22,967 nucleotides of DNA from the NCBI GenBank assembly GCA_012271225.1, contig JAAXGS010000052.1, forward strand, positions 1-22,967, written 5' to 3'. The notes under the pieces are model-generated. The model had not been told where the DNA came from. It ran no database searches and saw nothing but the letters and a program-made list of their open reading frames with translations. Position numbers and translations under genes: made by a program. The stretch's first letter is position 1, and the number at the start of each line of letters is the position of its first letter. The stretch comes from Dehalococcoidia bacterium. Its GTDB lineage: Bacteria; Chloroflexota; Dehalococcoidia; UBA6926. Positions 22,430 to 22,967 of this stretch are shown one piece after another.

Positions 22430-22967
22430 TTAGGTCGCGCACTCGCCCTCGCCACGCTCCATGATATAGAGCGCGGTCTTGTCATAGTCAATGTAATACT
22501 CCAGATTGGCCTTGTTCAGCGGGCCCACGTCTGAGAACTCCTTGATGATGTCCTCAAACGGCTCCCGGCCAAGACGATGCGCAAAGTCCTTGAAGAGCTC
22601 CCCCTCCTGACGGCCGTCCCTGTAGAAGCGCAGGATGCGGAACACGGCCTCCGTGACCCGCTTGGCGGGAATCTTGCCGCGCGGCCGCACGCCAAACCGC
22701 ACGTCCGCATTCTCGTGGCTGCCGCCAAGGAAAACCTCATAAGCCGGGATCTGACCGCCCATGGGCCCCTTGATGAACGCGCCGTGAAAGCCGATGTCCG
22801 AGACGTGATGGCGGCCGCAGCCGTTGGGGCAGCCGCTCATCTTGATGTGCATCTGTTGAATCAGCGGGTCCTCAAGCAGGCTCGCGTTGCCGTTCGGAGA
22901 GCGAACCGCGTCCGCCACCGCTTTGTTGAGACCCATTGACGATGTGATGCCGAGCTTGCAGCTGTCC
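22430..22967 (-). CDS. Ferredoxin-dependent nitrite/sulfite reductase, C-terminal part (cut by window edge)
   Basis: The last 178 codons of a siroheme and [4Fe-4S] reductase; the start lies beyond the right edge. Readable residues begin with SCKLGITSS, which includes the second cysteine of the first cluster pair. The second cluster/siroheme cysteine pair is in MSGCPNGCGRHHVSDIGF. The C-terminal lobe includes HENADVRFGV and the frame ends in GECAT. The enzyme makes a six-electron reduction of nitrite to ammonia or sulfite to sulfide. The two cannot be separated from this fragment, although GCPNGCGRHH is common in nitrite reductases. It is the first visible gene of the siroheme operon that follows. 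Confidence 0.9.
   Translation of the reverse strand, partial: DSCKLGITSSMGLNKAVADAVRSPNGNASLLEDPLIQQMHIKMSGCPNGCGRHHVSDIGFHGAFIKGPMGGQIPAYEVFLGGSHENADVRFGVRPRGKIPAKRVTEAVFRILRFYRDGRQEGELFKDFAHRLGREPFEDIIKEFSDVGPLNKANLEYYIDYDKTALYIMERGEGECAT

Overview
This is a GC-rich bacterial chromosome segment (about two thirds G+C by eye) with short intergenic gaps, many 4-base start/stop overlaps and frequent GTG and TTG starts. The gene content (collagen-repeat lipoprotein, paired MFS exporters, CobA-HemD fusion, divergent PTPS and MDR proteins beside a GTP cyclohydrolase II/RibD-C fusion) would fit an uncultured Chloroflexota such as a Dehalococcoidia/SAR202-like lineage. That placement is a guess from gene style, because the window holds no rRNA or other marker that I can place firmly.

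Layout. (1) 1-1633: an N4/N6 DNA methyltransferase with a phage-style N-terminal helical domain, then an AT-richer gap and two tRNA-Ser genes (GGA and CGA) only 4 bases apart on the minus strand. (2) 1767-2471: a lipoprotein with 17 Gly-X-Y triplets behind a near-consensus promoter. (3) 2610-7422, all minus strand: an EamA transporter, mnmA, a DinB-fold protein, rnhB and a CNNM/CorC-type CBS membrane protein. (4) 7486-8317: rsfS and ndk, convergent with overlapping ends. (5) 8413-13068, plus strand: marR and two MFS exporters, then tsaE-tsaB. (6) 13069-13257: a small one-helix membrane protein on the minus strand. (7) 13258-13607: a non-coding leader with a promoter and a two-copy direct repeat. 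(8) 13608-18369: a tightly overlapped five-gene operon encoding GTP cyclohydrolase II-RibD reductase fusion, a cysteine-free MDR dehydrogenase, a PTPS-fold protein lacking key catalytic residues, a GT4 glycosyltransferase and a SAM methyltransferase. (9) 18382-22967, minus strand: a siroheme operon reading (transcript order) nitrite/sulfite reductase (cut by the window edge), a stand-alone HemD-like protein, precorrin-2 dehydrogenase, CobA-HemD fusion, HemC.

How they work together. Region 9 is self-explanatory: it builds uroporphyrinogen III from porphobilinogen, then precorrin-2 and sirohydrochlorin, for the siroheme of the reductase at its head. Region 8 is the most interesting. It pairs the first enzyme of riboflavin/pteridine synthesis and a RibD-type reductase with a rewired PTPS homologue, a redox enzyme, a sugar transferase and a methyltransferase. 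I read it as a candidate pathway for a glycosylated and/or methylated pteridine- or pyrimidine-derived small molecule. It lacks the other riboflavin genes and does not look like a housekeeping rib operon.

Promoter-like TTGACA-17 bp-(-10) patterns precede the lipoprotein, the CBS protein, marR and the region 8 operon. At marR and rsfS the start codon lies exactly 7 bases after the -10 hexamer, suggesting leaderless transcripts.
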